Part shown: positions 25,287 to 33,804 of the stretch, in pieces
How the letters are laid out: each line of letters opens with the position of its first letter
Position numbering within the stretch: the stretch's first letter is position 1
Position numbers and translations under genes: made by a program
Assembly (NCBI GenBank): GCA_013696305.1
Contig: JACCYV010000187.1
Span: 1-43,353 of the forward strand
DNA: 43,353 nucleotides
DNA from: Nitrospira sp.
GTDB lineage: Bacteria; Nitrospirota; Nitrospiria; Nitrospirales; Nitrospiraceae
Direction of reading: 5' to 3'
Notes under the pieces: model-generated
Seen by the model: the letters and a program-made list of their open reading frames with translations, nothing else
Databases searched by the model: none
What the model was told of the DNA's origin: nothing

Positions 25287-27038
25287 TCATCTATCACATT
25301 CCCCCATGACGATGTCGTAGGTCCCGAAGATCGTGATGATGTCCGAAATCAAATACCCGCGGGCCATATGGTCGAACGCGCCCATGTGAATGAACGACGG
25401 GGCGCGAATTTTCAGCCGGTACGGCCGCGCGCTGCCGTCACTGACGATGAAGAAACCGAGCTCGCCTTTGGGAGCTTCCGTGCCGCAGTAGGTTTCGCCC
25501 TTCGGCGGCTTGAACCCCTGCGTGAAAATAATAAAGTGGTGAATCAGGCTCTCCATGTCCCGCATGACCTTGGCTTTGGGCGGAGGAACCACGTGCGGTA
25601 CATCCGCGATGATCGGTCCCTCCGGCAACTGGTCGAGGCATTGCGCGATGATACGCGCGCTTTGCCGCATCTCCTCCATACGCACCCAGTATCGATCGTA
25701 GGTGTCGCCCTGTTTGCCGACGGGCACCTCCCATTCGACTTTGTCGTAGACCCCATAGGGTTCATACTTGCGCACGTCGTAGTCGACGCCTGATCCTCGC
25801 AGGGTCGGGCCGGTCAGCCCGAAATTGATCGCGTCTTCCGCTGAAATCACCGCCACGTTTCTCGTGCGTCCGATCCAAATCCGGTTGGACATCAGCAGTT
25901 GGTTGTACTCGCTGACCTTGTCGGGAAACGTCTGCAGAAAGGCTTTGAGCCGAGCCACTAAATCCGGAGTGAAGTCACTGTCCACCCCGCCGATCCGAAA
26001 GTAGTTCAAGGTCAGGCGCGCGCCGCACAAGGTTTCGAACATATCCAACAACACTTCGCGCTCGCGAAAGGTCCAGAAGAAAACGGTCATGGCCCCGATG
26101 TCGAGAGCCTGCGTGCCCAGCCAAAATAGATGGCCGATGATCCGTTGCATCTCCGCGACCATGGTGCGGACATATTCCGCCCGTTCCGGCACGGTGATGT
26201 CCAGAAGTTTTTCTACCGTGCGCACGTAGGCGTAGTTGTTCGTCATGGCGCACACATAGTCGAGCCGGTCGGTGTGCGGAATGATCTGCATATAATTGAG
26301 GCCTTCCGCCAGCTTCTCGACCCCGCGGTGCAGATAACCCAAGTCCGGGGTGGCCTTGACGATCCGTTCTCCGTCCAATTCCAATACCACCCGAAGCACG
26401 CCGTGTGTACTGGGGTGCTGAGGGCCCATATTCAGCAGCAATTCTTCGCGCCGGTGCGTGCCTTGCGTGGGTTCGGTGGACAGGAAGGCCCGTTTCTCTT
26501 TGTCGCTAAACTCCCCTTCCGTTTGCTCCACTGGGGTTTCGTCCAGACGCGGGATGAACGGAAAGGAGCTGCGCCAGCCTCGCCCTTCGGTGGGGAAATC
26601 TTTCCGAAGGGGATGCCCTTCTTCGTAATCTTCCGGCAAGAGGATGCGCCGGAGATCGGGGTGCCCTACGAAGATGATGCCCATGAGATCATAGACCTCG
26701 CGCTCCATGAATTCCGCGCCCTTCCAGATGCCGGTCACGGATGCAATGTTCGGGACATCCTCGGTCACCCGCGCTTTCAACCGGATCCGCCGGCGGTGGG
26801 GCAGCGAGAGCAGTTGATAGACGACCTCAAAACGTTCCACATCGTCGGGATAGTCCACTGAGCAAATGTCAGTGATGTGATCGAACAGCGCCTCCGGCGT
26901 GTCATGGAGCCAGCGCGCAATGTCGACGATCCTGGCGGCAACCACGCGGGCCGTGACCTCGTTTCGCGCAGTGTCCACTTCCACGCCGCGAATGGCGTCA
27001 GGAAAAGTCGTCATCAATCGTTCGAGCAGCGGTTGCAT
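25287..27038 (-). CDS. nuoCD: NADH-quinone oxidoreductase fused subunits C and D
   Basis: The first ~165 residues are NuoC (30 kDa subunit; HITDICSVDYPD, EREVYDLMGIIFVGHPDLRR, DFPTEGRGWR). After a charged linker, residues ~195-583 are NuoD (49 kDa subunit; LLNMGPQHPSTHGVLR, DLGYLHRGVEKL). NuoD forms the quinone head-group site beside cluster N2: the histidine and tyrosine positions lie in GPQHPSTHG and TDRLDYV. Arg258 in TDRLDYV corresponds to the arginine near N2 that NDUFAF7 dimethylates in mitochondrial NDUFS2. The fusion is a known variant (for example in E. coli). It ends with the conserved GTYDIVMGECDR. Confidence 0.97.
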   Translation of the reverse strand: MQPLLERLMTTFPDAIRGVEVDTARNEVTARVVAARIVDIARWLHDTPEALFDHITDICSVDYPDDVERFEVVYQLLSLPHRRRIRLKARVTEDVPNIASVTGIWKGAEFMEREVYDLMGIIFVGHPDLRRILLPEDYEEGHPLRKDFPTEGRGWRSSFPFIPRLDETPVEQTEGEFSDKEKRAFLSTEPTQGTHRREELLLNMGPQHPSTHGVLRVVLELDGERIVKATPDLGYLHRGVEKLAEGLNYMQIIPHTDRLDYVCAMTNNYAYVRTVEKLLDITVPERAEYVRTMVAEMQRIIGHLFWLGTQALDIGAMTVFFWTFREREVLLDMFETLCGARLTLNYFRIGGVDSDFTPDLVARLKAFLQTFPDKVSEYNQLLMSNRIWIGRTRNVAVISAEDAINFGLTGPTLRGSGVDYDVRKYEPYGVYDKVEWEVPVGKQGDTYDRYWVRMEEMRQSARIIAQCLDQLPEGPIIADVPHVVPPPKAKVMRDMESLIHHFIIFTQGFKPPKGETYCGTEAPKGELGFFIVSDGSARPYRLKIRAPSFIHMGAFDHMARGYLISDIITIFGTYDIVMGECDR

Positions 27039-27063
27039 CTAATTCAAAGATTCTTTGCCGGCC

Positions 27064-27543
27064 TCACTTCACGAAGACTCGTTCGCGTTGAATTTTTTCC
27101 TGCAGTTTTAGCAGGCCATCCAGCAATGCTTCCGGGCGCGGCGGGCAGCCGGCGATATAGACGTCCACCGGGACGATCTGGTCCACGCCCTGGACCACGG
27201 CATAACTGTTGTAGTGATTGCCGGAGGTGGCGCAGGATCCCATGGAGATGACATAACGCGGTTCCGGCATTTGGTCGTAGATCCGGCGGATGACCGGCGC
27301 CATCTTCCGACAGACGGTTCCGGCCACGATCATCAAGTCCGATTGGCGGGGCGACGCGCGGAATACGCCGGCGCCAAACCGATCGATGTCATAGCGCGAG
27401 GACACGCTGGCGATCATTTCGATGGCGCAACAGGCCAGGCCGAACGTCATCGGCCACAAGGAGGATTTGCGCGCCCAACAGACGACGGCATCGAGATTCG
27501 TCGTCATAATGTTCGCATCGAGCTGGCGCTCTAAAAAGCTCAT
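27064..27543 (-). CDS. nuoB: NADH-quinone oxidoreductase subunit B
   Basis: NuoB holds cluster N2, the last iron-sulfur centre before quinone. All four cysteine ligands are visible: the tandem pair in [10 protein letters not shown], one in SMGSCATSG and one in [11 protein letters not shown]. The 159-residue length and the N-terminal [13 protein letters not shown] are standard. GAGG precedes the ATG by five bases. A 213-base spacer separates it from nuoA, unusually wide for this operon. Confidence 0.97.
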   Translation of the reverse strand: MSFLERQLDANIMTTNLDAVVCWARKSSLWPMTFGLACCAIEMIASVSSRYDIDRFGAGVFRASPRQSDLMIVAGTVCRKMAPVIRRIYDQMPEPRYVISMGSCATSGNHYNSYAVVQGVDQIVPVDVYIAGCPPRPEALLDGLLKLQEKIQRERVFVK

Positions 27544-27756
27544 ATTCCTCTCACTGTCCTCTTCTCTTTAGCGAGAAGGAGGATGAGTGGCCTGGTCGCC
27601 TCCGCCTACGCGCGTCGAACGAGGGCCTTCTGAGGCCGCGCGTTCCGCGAGGTGCGCGACGTGAAGAATAATGAGCGTCACGTTTGCGCACGCCGGCGAG
27701 GCGGTGAGCCGGCCCTGTCCTTTGTGTGTCGGGGGTGGCTTCTCGCCCGTCCACGC
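27544..27756. other. Palindrome-rich spacer between nuoA and nuoB
   Basis: No gene is seen. Two clean hairpins are present: CTTCTC-TTTAGC-GAGAAG at 27561-27578 and GGCCT-TCTG-AGGCC at 27624-27637, plus a larger GC-rich imperfect palindrome around GCGCGTTCCGCGAGGTGCGC. It may be another interspersed element within the operon, but no second copy lies in the window. Confidence 0.4.
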
Positions 27757-28128
27757 TCAATCCCATTCGAGCGCCCCCTTTTTCCAGGCATACCAGAACC
27801 CGACGATCAGGATGGCAATAAACACGCCCATCTCGACCAACCCTACCAACCCCAGCTTCTTAAATGCCACGGCCCATGGAAACATGAACACGATTTCGAT
27901 GTCGAAAATCACGAACAGCATCGCAATGATGTAATACCGAATCGGAAACTGCACGCGAGCATCCGAGAACAAGGGACTGCCGCTCTCGTAGGGCGCGAGC
28001 TTGGCGCGATAGGGTCGGTTCGGTCTGGCGATTCGCCCGACCAGCAACTGGACCGCGCTGAACGCAAACGCGATCACGATAAAAATCAAAATCGGAATGT
28101 AATTCAACGGCGCGGCTTCGCTACCCAT
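27757..28128 (-). CDS. nuoA: NADH-quinone oxidoreductase subunit A
   Basis: NuoA is a small three-span membrane subunit near the quinone tunnel; its first loop closes over the site. The 123-residue protein has the conserved loop (YRAKLAPYESGSPLFSDARVQFPIRYY) and the acidic second helix (VIFDIEIVFMFPWAV). It is the first gene of the operon and starts 78 bases after the methyltransferase gene, in the same direction. Confidence 0.97.
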   Translation of the reverse strand: MGSEAAPLNYIPILIFIVIAFAFSAVQLLVGRIARPNRPYRAKLAPYESGSPLFSDARVQFPIRYYIIAMLFVIFDIEIVFMFPWAVAFKKLGLVGLVEMGVFIAILIVGFWYAWKKGALEWD

Positions 28129-28206
28129 GGCATATCCGCGACGCGTGAATGGTACAGCGTAAAGGGCTGATGCTCGTAGTATCCATCATTCCTTGCCGGT
28201 TCTCGG

Positions 28207-29409
28207 CTAGGCGGCCGATTGAGCCGCCAAAATCGATCCGAAGAATGGCTGAAACTTCAACCCGTCCAGTTCCGGCTTGGCCATATCCTTATGCTGCACG
28301 AGAACTTTGAAGGTCCGTCCCATGCCGTCAGGTCGCAGCAGGTGAATTGCGGCAAAAAACTCCGGAGACTCAGGCTGGAGCGACTCCAGTAATTGCTCCG
28401 CGCCCAGGCCGATCAAGAAACTCATTTGATTGGTAAATCCGGTCACATCCAGTCCCGCCCGCTGGCCGGCCTTGGCCAGGGCAGAGAAGTCTACATGGGC
28501 GGTCATATCCTGCTCACCCACCCGGTCGTAGGCGTCTTCTGTCGTGGTTTGACGGTAGTAACACAGGAATGTGCCGTTCTTGCGATCCGGTCCGTAGAGA
28601 TCGTCGGAGGTGTGGCCATAGTCGATCGTCACGACGGCGCCGCGAGCCATCACCTGCGCGACCTGCTCCATCCAACGAATGGCATCGAGGTTGATTTCGG
28701 TTCGATAGCCATCCGGCAGGTTGATGGCGCCCTCTCGCAAATAGTCCGCCAGGTCGTTGGAGAGAGGGCGGTAGACCTCGATGAACCGTTCTTCACGCGA
28801 ATCGACATAGATTTCTTGTGGCCGGCCGTCGACCACCGCGATGCGATGAACGGGAAACGCATCCACCAGCTCATTGGAAAGAAAAAGGCCGGTGACGCTG
28901 TCTTGTGGCAGATCCTCCAAGCGATCAAGCCAGGCCACTCGGCCGGTTTGTCCGATCCATGGGGCCAGATAGTCGTGTTGCACGGTGCGCATCGACGCGC
29001 TGCATTCGATCAAAATGTAGCGGAGACGGTCACCGAGATTCGCGGGGGCATGTTGACCGGCGGCGAGGAAATCCCGCGCCAGCAATCCCTTGCCTGCCCC
29101 CATCTCCACTACCGTGAAGGGATTCGGGTGTCCGAGGAGTGCATCGAGTTGCTGTGCTTGCTTGGCCAGGGCTTGTCCGAGGATCGGATGCACATCGGAG
29201 CTCGTATAGAAGTCGCCCGACCACCCGATGCGTTCCATGGCGGGGTCGTCGACCGGGCGAACGTAGTAGCCGAATCTCGGATGATACAGCGCCAGGTCCA
29301 TGAAGCGGGCAAACGGAATCGGACCTGCGGCTGCAATCTCAGCCCTGATCTCCGCCAGAAGTTGTGGATGCCCAGTGTTCAAAGTGACACCACGCTTATC
29401 GGCAATCAA
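28207..29409 (-). CDS. MidA/NDUFAF7-family SAM-dependent methyltransferase
   Basis: This ~400-residue class I methyltransferase is of the COG1565 type. Signatures include GPIPFARFMDLALYHPRFGYY, the SAM motif VEMGAGKGLLARDFL, and FLSNELVDAFPVHR followed later by VVTIDYGHT. The mitochondrial homologue NDUFAF7 (MidA in Dictyostelium) is a complex I assembly factor that symmetrically dimethylates one arginine of NDUFS2. Here the gene lies directly upstream of nuoA, and the matching arginine is kept in NuoCD, so the same role is a good inference. The start is uncertain: TTG at 29409 or TTG at 29382; neither has a strong Shine-Dalgarno. secA precedes it, 186 bases away. Confidence 0.92.
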   Translation of the reverse strand: MIADKRGVTLNTGHPQLLAEIRAEIAAAGPIPFARFMDLALYHPRFGYYVRPVDDPAMERIGWSGDFYTSSDVHPILGQALAKQAQQLDALLGHPNPFTVVEMGAGKGLLARDFLAAGQHAPANLGDRLRYILIECSASMRTVQHDYLAPWIGQTGRVAWLDRLEDLPQDSVTGLFLSNELVDAFPVHRIAVVDGRPQEIYVDSREERFIEVYRPLSNDLADYLREGAINLPDGYRTEINLDAIRWMEQVAQVMARGAVVTIDYGHTSDDLYGPDRKNGTFLCYYRQTTTEDAYDRVGEQDMTAHVDFSALAKAGQRAGLDVTGFTNQMSFLIGLGAEQLLESLQPESPEFFAAIHLLRPDGMGRTFKVLVQHKDMAKPELDGLKFQPFFGSILAAQSAA

Positions 29410-29595
29410 CGACCGTTCACGCGCCGACGCGGAAACAGGTCTCTTGCCGGATTCTCTAGGGAAAAGAGGGGGTTAGATTAGCCGCGCCTCAGCGGCAAGT
29501 CAAGGTGAAAAGACCTATGACAGCAGGAGAAGAGGGAAGATCTGCCGGTGCTCGCGACCATTTCACTGTGAATGGAATGATCCGCGGGCGCCTTC

Positions 29596-32301
29596 CTAGG
29601 TGCCATGGCATTTCTTATATTTCTTCCCGCTTCCGCAGGGGCAGGGGTCGTTGCGACCAACCTTGTCGGCTGGGCGTTGCGCACTTTGCGACGGCGCTGG
29701 TTCGTCGCTGCGGTTGAGCACCATGCGAGGCGGCGGGACCGGTTCCGGCACGGGTGGCGGTTGTTCGCCCCGGACGGCTTGCACACGGAACAGGCGTTCC
29801 AGCACATCCGACTTGATGCGGTCCATCATGGAGGAAAACATGTCGAACCCCTCGCGCTTATACTCGATCAGCGGGTCTTTTTGCCCATAGCCTCGCAGGC
29901 CGATCCCGTCGCGCAGGTGGTCCATGCCCAGCAGGTGATCTTTCCAATGATGGTCGATCACTTGCAGGAGCAGCATTTTTTCCAGATAGCGCATCAACTC
30001 GGAGCCGAGTTCCTGTTCTTTGTGCTCGTAGGCGTGACGAACCTGCTGGTGGACGTCTTCGACGAGGGCATCCCGGCCCACGTCCTTGAAGTGTTCGGCC
30101 ACGCTCCCGCGGCCCTGCGTGATATCCAGGGCGAATTGTCCTTCCAGCGATTCCCCGAGACCGTTGTAGTCCCATTCCTCCTGATACTGCTCGGCCGGAC
30201 AGGTCGTGTCGACGAACGCCTGGACAACGTCCCGCATCATCTCGTGGATATCTTCCTGGATATGCTCACCGGCCAGCACCGAGTGGCGGTGCTGGTAGAT
30301 CACTTCGCGCTGCTTATTCATCACGTCGTCATATTCGAGGAGCTGTTTGCGGATTTCGAAGTTGTGCGCCTCGACTTTTTTCTGCGCGTTGGCGATGGCG
30401 CGCGTGACCATGCCATGTTCGATCGGCACGCCTTCTTCCATGCCCAGCTTGAGCATCAACTGGGAGACGCGCTCGGAGGCGAAAATGCGCATCAGATCGT
30501 CTTCGAGCGACAGATAGAATCGCGAGGACCCGGGATCGCCTTGACGGCCCGCGCGGCCGCGAAGCTGATTGTCGATGCGACGGCTTTCGTGCCGTTCGGT
30601 TCCCAGGATATGCAGCCCGCCCGCCGCGATCACTTCTTGCTTGTCCTTTTCGCAATCGGCCTTGATCTCTTCAAAGATCTCTAGTTTGCGGGACTCTTCC
30701 AGGCTCTCATCCTGGTACAGAATTCGTTTGAACAGAAAGTCGGGGTTACCGCCCAGGAGAATGTCCGTGCCGCGGCCCGCCATGTTGGTGGCGATGGTGA
30801 CCGCGCCTTTGCGCCCGGCTTGGGCGATGATCTCGGCTTCTTTTTCGTGGAATTTGGCATTGAGCACGTTGTGCTTGATGCCGTTCCGGCTCAGGTACCC
30901 CGCCAGCCGCTCGGACTTCTCGATGGAAATCGTGCCGACCAGAACCGGCTGGCCGCGTTCGTGGCAGTCTTTGATCTCTTCGACGATGGCGGTGAACTTT
31001 TCTTTTTCGGTGCGGAAGACGACGTCTGCATAATCCTTGCGGATCATGGACCGGTTGGTCGGAACGACGTTGACGTCCAGGTTGTAGATTTTCGCGAATT
31101 CACCCGCTTCCGTGTCGGCGGTGCCGGTCATGCCCGCGAGCTTCTTGTACATGCGGAAATAGTTCTGAAACGTCACCGAGGCCAGGGTCTGATTCTCGTT
31201 GGCGATTTTCACGCCTTCTTTGGCTTCCACGGCCTGGTGCAATCCATCGCTCCAGCGGCGGCCCGGCATCAAACGGCCGGTAAATTCATCCACAATGAGG
31301 ACCTCGCCGTCCTTCACCACGTAATCCACATCGCGCTTGTAGAGGGCATAGGCCTGTAACGCCTTTACGACGTGATGCACGAGATCCATGTGCTGCAGGT
31401 CGTAAAGATTATCCACGCCCAGCAGCTTTTCGACGCGGACGTTGCCCTCTTCCGTGAGCGACGCGGTCTTGGTTTTTTCCTCGATCGTAAAATCCTGCTC
31501 AGGTTTGAGCTGCGGGATGATGGCGTTAATGCGGTAGTACAGGTCCGTCGTCTGATCCGTGGGACCGGAGATGATCAACGGCGTCCGCGCTTCGTCGATC
31601 AAGATGCTGTCGACTTCGTCCACAATGGCGAAGTGCAAGGGCCGCTGCACGCACTGGCTCAAGTCGCTGACGATCAGGTTGTCGCGAAGATAATCGAAGC
31701 CGTACTCGTTGTTGGTGCCATAGGTAATCTCGGCGCGGTAGGCTTCATGCCGGCTGCAGGGCCGGAGGTGTTGCAGCCGCTTGTCCGTTGCCTCGTACGT
31801 CGGGTCATAGAGAAAGGAGGCATCGTGCTGAATGATGCCGACGGAAAGGCCGAGCGCATGGTAGAGCTGAGCCATCCATTGCGCATCGCGTTTGGCCAGA
31901 TAATCATTGACGGTGACGAGGTGAGCGCCTTTTCCATCCAGCGCATTGAGATAGAGCGGAAGCGTGGCGACCAGGGTCTTGCCCTCACCGGTCTTCATTT
32001 CAGCGATCCGGCCCTTATTCAAAATCATGCCGCCGATCAATTGCACGTCGAAGTGCCGCATGTTCAGGCGACGGCGGGACATTTCGCGGCAGACGGCGAA
32101 CGCTTCGGGCAGAATGTCGTCCAGTGTTTCTCCGGCCTCCAGACGCTTTTTGAATGCTTGCGTCTTATCGGCTAGGGCGTGATCGGAGAGCGGCGTCAAG
32201 TTCGATTCGAATCCGTTGATCCGCTCGACGATCGGGCGCAACGCCTTGATCTCGCGGTCGTTCTTGCTTCCGAATACGATGTTGAGTACTTGTGTCAGCA
32301 T
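29596..32301 (-). CDS. secA: Preprotein translocase ATPase SecA
   Basis: SecA drives unfolded proteins through SecYEG with ATP. The 901-residue protein has the full order: Walker A in [33 protein letters not shown] (DEAD-type Walker B), the preprotein cross-linking domain, the second nucleotide-binding fold ([35 protein letters not shown]), the helical scaffold, and a C-terminal zinc-binding SEC-C tail ([14 protein letters not shown]) that binds SecB and lipids. GAAGGTG precedes the ATG. It is divergent from the TPR gene. Confidence 0.98.
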   Translation of the reverse strand: MLTQVLNIVFGSKNDREIKALRPIVERINGFESNLTPLSDHALADKTQAFKKRLEAGETLDDILPEAFAVCREMSRRRLNMRHFDVQLIGGMILNKGRIAEMKTGEGKTLVATLPLYLNALDGKGAHLVTVNDYLAKRDAQWMAQLYHALGLSVGIIQHDASFLYDPTYEATDKRLQHLRPCSRHEAYRAEITYGTNNEYGFDYLRDNLIVSDLSQCVQRPLHFAIVDEVDSILIDEARTPLIISGPTDQTTDLYYRINAIIPQLKPEQDFTIEEKTKTASLTEEGNVRVEKLLGVDNLYDLQHMDLVHHVVKALQAYALYKRDVDYVVKDGEVLIVDEFTGRLMPGRRWSDGLHQAVEAKEGVKIANENQTLASVTFQNYFRMYKKLAGMTGTADTEAGEFAKIYNLDVNVVPTNRSMIRKDYADVVFRTEKEKFTAIVEEIKDCHERGQPVLVGTISIEKSERLAGYLSRNGIKHNVLNAKFHEKEAEIIAQAGRKGAVTIATNMAGRGTDILLGGNPDFLFKRILYQDESLEESRKLEIFEEIKADCEKDKQEVIAAGGLHILGTERHESRRIDNQLRGRAGRQGDPGSSRFYLSLEDDLMRIFASERVSQLMLKLGMEEGVPIEHGMVTRAIANAQKKVEAHNFEIRKQLLEYDDVMNKQREVIYQHRHSVLAGEHIQEDIHEMMRDVVQAFVDTTCPAEQYQEEWDYNGLGESLEGQFALDITQGRGSVAEHFKDVGRDALVEDVHQQVRHAYEHKEQELGSELMRYLEKMLLLQVIDHHWKDHLLGMDHLRDGIGLRGYGQKDPLIEYKREGFDMFSSMMDRIKSDVLERLFRVQAVRGEQPPPVPEPVPPPRMVLNRSDEPAPSQSAQRPADKVGRNDPCPCGSGKKYKKCHGT

Positions 32302-32449
32302 GCAGGCGCACCTTCATTCTCACGAGCGAGGCTCGCAACAGGAGCTTCGGCTCGGCGGCGGAGTATACAGGAATCCATAGGGGAATCCTACCGAAACAGC
32401 GGCGGTGGTCTCAACTCCTTCGTAGTCAGATGCGGCGATGTCCCTGTCA

Positions 32450-32478
32450 TTGCTTTTGAATGCCCTGCTGTCTATAGT
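32450..32478 (+). promoter_or_regulatory. Candidate sigma-70 promoter for the TPR gene
   Basis: TTGCTT, exactly 17 bases, then TATAGT. The -10 matches the consensus at five of six positions; the -35 is weak. It would give a leader of about 57 bases before the ATG at 32542 and lies in the divergent secA/TPR spacer. Confidence 0.35.
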
Positions 32479-32541
32479 GATCCCCGTCATTTCGCCGATG
32501 CGCTCGGCGAGTTTCACCCACGAACTCTATTGCGGATTTCG

Positions 32542-33621
32542 ATGCGGCGTGCAGCCAGTTTCTCGCGTCATCTTCTCACCGGTCTTTCGTTCTTCTGTCT
32601 GGTCTGTGTCTGTTCCACTTCTGAGTCGCCGGCGGCTCCGGCCCCCTCGTCTGAATCGGCCCGGCGCAGCTATGAACGGGGAGTGACGCTCTTTCGCGAG
32701 GGTAATGCCGATGGCGCGATCGAGGCACTAAAAAAGGCCATTGCGCAGAATCCCCGGCTCGCCGAGGCCTATCATGTGCTGGGGTTGGTGTATTTCCAGA
32801 GTAAACGAAATCCCGAAGGGGCGATCCAGGCGTACAAACAGTCGCTGAAGCTTATCGCGCCGTCGGCGGAGATTCTGAACGATCTCGCCGATGTGTATCT
32901 CGCGCAGGGACGCGGCAGCGAAGCGGAAAGGGTGTTGCGACAGATCCTGGACATTGCGCCGGGCAACGAAGAGGCCCACCTGGATTTGGCGCGGATCTAT
33001 GAGGAACGGCGTGATCGCTCCAATGCCGTGAAAATGTACCAATCTCTCCTGCGTGTGCGGCCTGATCATGCCGAGGCCTTGTACCATCTGGCCAATCTCT
33101 ACGACAGCCAAGGTGACCTGAGAATGGCCCGCGAGCAACTGTCCCGTCTCACGCAGGCGAACCCGCGGCATGCCGATGCCTGGTATCTCCTCGGGCGTCT
33201 GGCCGAGCGCGGGAATGACTTGCACGCAGCGACCGCCGCCTTCAATCAGGCCATCGCGGTGAGGCCGGACCTGGTCGATGCCCATTACAATCTCGGTTTC
33301 GTGTTCCGGAGTCAGGGGCTGCTCATCGAGGCCGAGCGCGAGTTTCTGGAGGTGATTCGATATCGCCCCGAATATGCGGAAGCCCATTTGAATCTAGGCA
33401 TGGTGTACACCAACCTGAATCGATTGGATGAAGCGGAGAAGGAGCATGAGCGTGCCGTGGCCCTCAAACCCAATTCTGGAGAGGCCCATTACAATCTCGG
33501 GGTCTTTTACGAACTCCACCGGAAGGACATGGCCAGGGCCCTGGCACAATATCGGCGGTATCGTGATCTGGGCGGGCGGGATGAACGCGTGGAACGCATC
33601 ATCGGCATGGGAGGGCCCTAA
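32542..33621 (+). CDS. Exported TPR-repeat protein
   Basis: I set the start at the ATG at 32542, which opens a signal sequence (RHLLTGLSFFCLVCVCS). The cleavage site could be a lipobox (LVCVC) or an ordinary site. The ORF track's 121 extra N-terminal codons run through the intergenic region. After about residue 45 the 359-residue protein is a continuous solenoid of roughly nine 34-residue tetratricopeptide repeats (ARRSYERGVTLFREGNADGA, AEAYHVLGLVYF, AHYNLGFVFRSQG and so on). TPR arrays dock other proteins, so this is probably a periplasmic or membrane-anchored assembly factor. The partner is unknown; the divergent position next to secA is not enough to assign one. Confidence 0.88.
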   Translation: MRRAASFSRHLLTGLSFFCLVCVCSTSESPAAPAPSSESARRSYERGVTLFREGNADGAIEALKKAIAQNPRLAEAYHVLGLVYFQSKRNPEGAIQAYKQSLKLIAPSAEILNDLADVYLAQGRGSEAERVLRQILDIAPGNEEAHLDLARIYEERRDRSNAVKMYQSLLRVRPDHAEALYHLANLYDSQGDLRMAREQLSRLTQANPRHADAWYLLGRLAERGNDLHAATAAFNQAIAVRPDLVDAHYNLGFVFRSQGLLIEAEREFLEVIRYRPEYAEAHLNLGMVYTNLNRLDEAEKEHERAVALKPNSGEAHYNLGVFYELHRKDMARALAQYRRYRDLGGRDERVERIIGMGGP

Positions 33622-33622
33622 T

Positions 33623-33641
33623 CCAGACAGGAAATGTCTGG
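33623..33641 (+). terminator. Hairpin just after the TPR gene
   Basis: CCAGACA-GGAAA-TGTCTGG is a perfect seven-base stem directly after the stop codon. No T-run follows, so it is at best a weak or factor-assisted terminator. Confidence 0.35.
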
Positions 33642-33804
33642 CTGACTGCGTCCTGTATGGCTCAGTGCCTAGGGGCCTCCCTAGTGGAATCGCCTTCTCA
33701 ACCTCCATATCATTTTCCCCCTAGGAAAAACCCTGGTCCGCAAAAAATGGAAAAAAGTCCGCGTTGAGTGCAGGGCGAGCGGAAGACCTGTCGGAGGTGA
33801 CTTT

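Noticed and set aside
28393-29481. 362-aa plus-strand ORF opposite the methyltransferase
   Set aside because: It is antisense to a well-supported family member, with no ribosome-binding site or family likeness.
29605-30684. 359-aa plus-strand ORF opposite secA (also 31372-32175)
   Set aside because: Shadow of secA codons; hydrophobic runs come from reverse-reading of charged helices.
32302-32449. TATACT box upstream of secA as its promoter
   Set aside because: No acceptable -35 lies 16-18 bases before it.
32179-32541. N-terminal extension of the TPR ORF
   Set aside because: It crosses the divergent spacer and the secA 5' end; the signal peptide and candidate promoter place the start at 32542.
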